From NCBI GenBank assembly GCA_001599975.1, contig BCIO01000001.1, positions 806,001 to 870,000 of the forward strand: DNA of 64,000 bases, given 5' to 3'. The stretch is from Cystobasidiopsis lactophilus. Lineage: Eukaryota > Basidiomycota > Agaricostilbomycetes > Agaricostilbales > Chionosphaeraceae. Numbering within the stretch: position 1 is the stretch's first letter; every line of letters begins with the position of its first letter. The notes below the pieces were generated by a model, which did not search any database, was not told the origin of the DNA, and saw only the letters and a program-made list of their open reading frames with translations. This document shows, piece after piece, positions 59,798 through 64,000 of this stretch. The position numbers were made by a program, and so were the translations under genes.

Positions 59798-60646
59798 CGA
59801 GTATGAATGGGTGGCAGGGAGCGAAAGTCTCAGGTTAAGCCGTTGCAAGGAATGACGGGCAAGAGTCCAGTCTGCCTTTCGCAGTGTCAAAACCTATCAC
59901 GAGGAGGACAGTCAGGAAGGAATGTTTCAAGAAAGCCAGGGACAGAATGCAAGCCCCGTAAGACGCGCAAAGTCATTCGCAGGCACCATTTCATTCCGGC
60001 CTTTTGGAGGGCAGAAGGCCTTCTCACAACAGCCAGGAGAGGAGTGGGTTTGCATTTGATGCAGGTTAGAGATGAGTAGAATGAATGCAAGGAAAGTCCA
60101 GCGCATTGGAGGCAACGCCATGTCAAGAAACAGATTCGCCTCTTTGAAGGAGGCAAGGGCAGAGAGCAGTCAGTCGCACCGAGCGACGCCACCACAGAAT
60201 GAATCAGTTTTCCAGAAGAGCAAGTCCTGAAGACTAGCGACAGCATATGAGGAGTAAGAAGCCTAAAAGCAGCTTGCCGCAATTAGAGAGATCGTGGGCG
60301 TGCTCCAACCCAAATCGATACCAACAAAGAGGGCTTCCACGCCTCCCTATTGAGTATATTGAGTGTTCTTAGGCTATAGAAATGTTTACAAAACGACCGC
60401 CTGAAGTTTCGGCTCGAAGCCTTGCTCAGCCCTGCCCATCCATCCTGCCGACCTCCACTTCTCATCCGAAGATCCCAATCTAGCGCTGTAGTGTTTGGGC
60501 CTGGACGATTAGAATGAAGCTGATGTTGAAGTGGGTAAAGGACAAAGGCACCTACCTGGGCGCTTAGTCCGTTCGTGAACTAGCCCGCATCCCCCTTTCA
60601 GCCATAGGCGCCTACGCCCGCATTGAGAACCCGCCGCTTGGAGATG
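59798..60646. other. intergenic, nothing recognised
   Basis: 849 bp with short open frames only. It is less GC-rich than its neighbours around 60330-60420. No splice-linked exons could be built. Confidence 0.5.
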
Positions 60647-61185
60647 CTAGGGGAGGATAATCTCCGCCCAATCGTAACCGAAGCGCCGATGGAGCTGATA
60701 GCGCCTCCTCAGGACAAAGCCGACGGCGGTGGCGAACAGCCAGACGTAAGCTGGAAAGGTGCCCGAGGAGGACGAGAGGACGAAGCCGAGGAGGTTGCGG
60801 CTGGCTTTGACAACGAGGTAGGTGATAACGGCGTGTGTGCTGAGCAGCCGCAGCGTGTGGTACGCAACGATGAGCGGCATGCAGACGCAGAACAGGAACT
60901 GCGTAAAGACGCCTGGGGCCTTGTTGAAGGTCTGGACGTTGGCAAGAGCCCTCATGTCGTCGTCTGACCAGAACACGACGACAAAGGTGATGCATGGGCA
61001 GACGAAGAAGCCGGCCAGCCAGGTGTAGTGAGCTAGCACGGTCCAGACGAGGACGAGGATGGCTTCGAAGAGTCTTGCGTCGCAGTACATGTTGATAGAT
61101 ATGAGATGGATGAAGCAGATCAAGAGCAGAACAAAACGGGCAGTAACGCAAAAGCCGTTGTGCAGACGGAACGGGCCATCATCAT
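60647..61185 (-). CDS. small polytopic membrane protein, unknown
   Basis: Hydrophobic helices: LFEAILVLVWTVLAHYTWLA, GFFVCPCITFVVVFW, FTQFLFCVCMPLIVAYHTLR and a fourth, AYVWLFATAVGFVLRRRYQL. A soluble loop (DDDMRALANVQTFNKAPG) lies between helices 2 and 3. Two models fit the start. In one, ATG 61185 or 61179 (ARSVCTTAFA) is spliced by a GTTACT donor to LFEAI. In the other, an unspliced frame adds one more helix (FVLLLICFIHLISINMYC) but lacks an upstream ATG. The stop follows FGYDWAEIILP. Four to five TM helices, no family recognised. Confidence 0.6.
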
Positions 61186-61401
61186 TCACCAGCCCAAGTC
61201 CATTTCACGAGCTTCACGGCTCACGCTGGATCAACTTCTGGGATGTGAACAGGGCTAGGCATTGTCAGAGCAGCATTAGTGAGGCAGCAACGTGGAGGAT
61301 TGAGTCCAACAAGCTGAGAAGCCGAGCTCGGCGATGAGCGTGTGATCGAGCCAGCGTCGTCAGCTTCGAATTTGTGTGTTTGCTTCCGCCAACCAGCATC
61401 G

Positions 61402-64000
61402 ATGAGGGTCTCTCGCCAGGCAGCTACAGCAGGTCGCAGCCTCGTCCTGGCGCGGGCCGCCCTCCAGCCGCATGTGCGAAGGCAGCCGTTTGCGTCGACT
61501 TCATTGGCCAGCTTCTCGGTCGCCCGCTCGAACCGCTTGCCCCGCTGGTCGAACCGGCAGACGAACGGCGAGGAGGACGAAGCAGGGGAGAACGAGCAGA
61601 GCAAGGAGGAGCCAGAGGCGGACGACAAGAAGCCTGTCCCAAAAGATGCGCATGACAAACCATCAAAGCCGGCCTCGTCAGCCCCCAGCTCCAGCGCCAG
61701 CAGCAGCAGCGCAGCAGGCAGCAGCTCGTCTGGCTCCTCGTCGTCTAGCGCAGGCAGCACACCACCCCCGTCCACGCCGCCATCGCCGCCGCCACCGGGC
61801 ACCGAGATCTCAAAGCCGTCAATCCCAGAGGTCTACCCCCAGGTGCTCGCGCTGCCCATCACCCGCCGCCCGCTCTTCCCTGGCTTCTACAAAGCAGTGG
61901 TCATCAGGGACAAGGCCGTCGTCGCCGCCATCAAGGAGATGATGCGCCGGGGCCAGCCTTATTTGGGCGCCTTCCTCCTCAAGAACGACGACTCCGACTC
62001 GGACGTCATTACCGACATCGACTCCGTCCACCCAGTCGGCGTCTTTGCCCAAATCACTTCCACCTTTGTCAACTCGGCCAGCGCCAAGGACGGGCCGGCA
62101 GCAGCGGGCGGATCCGACGATCTCACCGTCGTTCTCTACCCCCACCGCCGCATCCGCATCAATGAGCTCTTGCCGCCTGGCACAAAACAAGCCACGGCCC
62201 AAGTGCACGACATCCAAGCCCAAGCTGAGTCCGAGGGCGTCCTCGATTCGCCGGACACCGTCACTTCCTTCGAACCCACCACACCACCTGCCGCCACCAA
62301 GCCTCCTGCTTCTTCGGAATCTGCACCAGAGTCAGAAGCAAGTCAGCAGACCCCTCCCTTCCAGACCTCCTTCCTCCAAGACTTTGCCGTCTCGCGCGTC
62401 AACGTCGACAACCTCACGGTCGAGCCCTTCAAGAAGCCCGTGCACTCGCCCATGATCCGCGCCGTCTCCCAGGAGATCATCTCCGTCTTCAAGGACATCG
62501 CCAACCTGAACCCGCTCTTCCGGGACCAGATTGCCAACTTCAGCATGTCCTCGGGCGCCCAAAACGTCTTTGAGGACCCGGAAAAGCTCGCCGACTTCTC
62601 AGCGGCCGTTTCCACCGGCGAACCCAACGAGCTTCAGGATGTCCTGGAATCGCTTGTCGTCGAAGATCGCCTGCAAAAGGCGCTGCTGGTGCTCAAGAAG
62701 GAGCTGATGAACGCGCAGCTGCAGTCCAAGATCTCTAAGGACGTCGAGTCCAAGATCCAAAAGAAGCAGCGCGAATACTACCTCCACGAGCAGCTCAAGG
62801 GCATCAAGAAGGAGCTCGGCATCGAGAGCGACGGCAAGGACAAGATGGTGGAAAAGTTCTTGGAGAAGGTCAAGACGCTCAACATGCCCGAGGCCGTGCG
62901 CAAGGTGTTCGACGAGGAGATCTCCAAGCTCCAGCACCTCGAACCGGCCGCCTCCGAGTTCAATGTCACCCGGAATTACCGTGCGTTCTTGGGCCTCGCT
63001 ATTGCCATTCGATTTATCTCAAATTGATCGCCCTCGCGGTCTGCGCACAGTGGACTGGCTGACACAAATACCATGGGGAAGGCACTCGGAAGAGAATTTT
63101 GGTCTGACACACGCCAAGCAAGTGTTGGATGAAGATCATTATGGCTTGAAGGATGTCAAGGTGAGGCGGAGCTACCCATTCGATTAGAGTGTGCTAATTG
63201 TTGATGTATTTCCCTCAAAGGAACGAATCCTAGAGTTCCTTGCCGTTGGCAAGCTAAGAGGGACGGTCCAAGGCAAGATCCTCTGCTTTGTCGGCCCGCC
63301 GGGCGTGGGCAAGACCAGCATCGGCAAGTCGATCGCCCGTGCCCTCAACCGCCAGTTCTTCCGCTTCTCCGTCGGTGGCTTGGCCGACGTGGCAGAAATG
63401 AAGGGCCACCGCAGGACCTACGTCGGCGCCATGCCCGGCAAGTTCTTGCAGGCGCTCAAAAAGGTCGCCACCGAGAACCCTTTGGTGCGTCGTGGCCTTT
63501 ACCGCTGATACCCTTGCGCTTATCTATCTTCAATCTGCGCTGCACAGATCTTGATCGACGAAATCGACAAGCTTGGTCGGGGGCACAATGGCGATCCGGC
63601 TTCGGCTTTGTTAGAAGCTCTGGATCCTGAGCAGAATCACGCCTACCTGGATCACTACCTCGATGTGAGTCGATATTTCATAACTCATGGGCAGAGTTTA
63701 AAGGCGCTTCACCACAGGTCCCGGTGGATCTGTCGCGAGTGCTGTTCGTCTGCACGGCCAATACCCTAGACACCATTCCGGCGCCTCTTTTGGACCGAAT
63801 GGAGGTGCTAGAAGTCAGCGGCTACGTCTCTGACGAGAAGCGTGCTATCGCATCTCGCTATGTGAGTTGACTCTGCTCTTTCACTCTCAAGAGTAAAAGT
63901 CTGAAGGCGCCTTACAGCTCGGCCCGCAAGCTAAAGAAGCATCTGGTTTGAAGGACGCCGATGTCACCATCTCTAACGAAGCTATCGATACCCTCATCCG
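61402..64000 (+). CDS. PIM1: mitochondrial Lon protease, 5' part (cut by window end)
   Basis: ATP-dependent matrix protease that degrades misfolded proteins. ATG 61402 gives a presequence [21 protein letters not shown] long low-complexity Ser/Pro segment follows ([20 protein letters not shown]), then the LON substrate-binding domain ([30 protein letters not shown]), a coiled coil ([36 protein letters not shown]) and the AAA+ core: [36 protein letters not shown] (Walker A), [39 protein letters not shown] (Walker B), [20 protein letters not shown]. Five introns lie within the window. The sequence stops at 64000 in the AAA+ lid, before the Ser-Lys protease dyad. An in-frame GTG at 61342 is not used as start. 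Confidence 0.95.

Noticed and set aside
61342-61401. Upstream extension of the Lon reading frame
   Set aside because: It begins at GTG, not ATG; the first in-frame ATG at 61402 gives a good mitochondrial presequence.

Overview
The window is nuclear DNA of an intron-rich, moderately GC-rich fungus. I read it as a basidiomycete because nearly every gene is cut by many short introns (mostly 45-75 nt). Other supports are the fused purine gene ADE5,7, CFEM proteins with GPI tails, a Sla2 endocytic adaptor, a Cak1-like kinase and an Acinus-like SAP/RRM protein. I cannot name the genus. Splice donors are strikingly often GTGCGT or GTGAGT. I found no rRNA, tRNA, CRISPR array or intact mobile element.

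Layout. 1-6 kb holds a small unknown multi-exon gene and three minus-strand genes for secreted, probably GPI-anchored surface proteins; two of them are adjacent CFEM-domain proteins. 6-9 kb holds mitochondrial ribosomal protein bL17 (+) and a four-helix membrane protein (-). 9.8-18.2 kb is a convergent pair, ADE5,7 (+) and elongation factor 2 (-). It is bracketed by two diverged inverted copies of a roughly 0.7 kb segment. EF-2 is split into about 17 exons, including coding exons of 7, 8 and 11 nt and a GC-AG intron. 18.7-31 kb holds an LRR-like orphan, a mitochondrial SLS1-like protein, a Ser/Thr-rich single-pass membrane protein, proteasome chaperone PAC3, a tiny cysteine-tailed peptide gene with a TATA box, carnitine acetyltransferase with a presequence and a C-terminal SKL, and an orphan nuclear-looking protein. 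31-41 kb holds SLA2 (-), a SET-domain gene with an apparent frame break (+), CDK11 with a literal PITSLRE helix (-), a LYR-motif protein (-) and a YbjQ-like protein (-). 41.9-57 kb is gene-dense: Acinus-like, Cak1-like kinase, Ark1/Prk1-type kinase, VPS15, ORC5 and a WBP4-type zinc-finger protein. ARK1 and VPS15 share a 127 bp divergent promoter. 57.5-64 kb holds a tandem pair of orphan paralogues, a membrane protein and the 5' part of mitochondrial Lon protease, cut by the window end.

Functional themes are mitochondrial upkeep (bL17m, SLS1, LYR protein, CAT2, Lon), endocytosis and vesicle traffic (SLA2, the Ark1/Prk1 kinase that regulates the same patches, VPS15), and cell-cycle, RNA and replication control (CDK11, Cak1-like, Acinus-like, WBP4-like, ORC5). 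All coordinates were worked out by eye from ORFs, splice consensus and family knowledge. CDS entries give start codon to stop codon and include introns.
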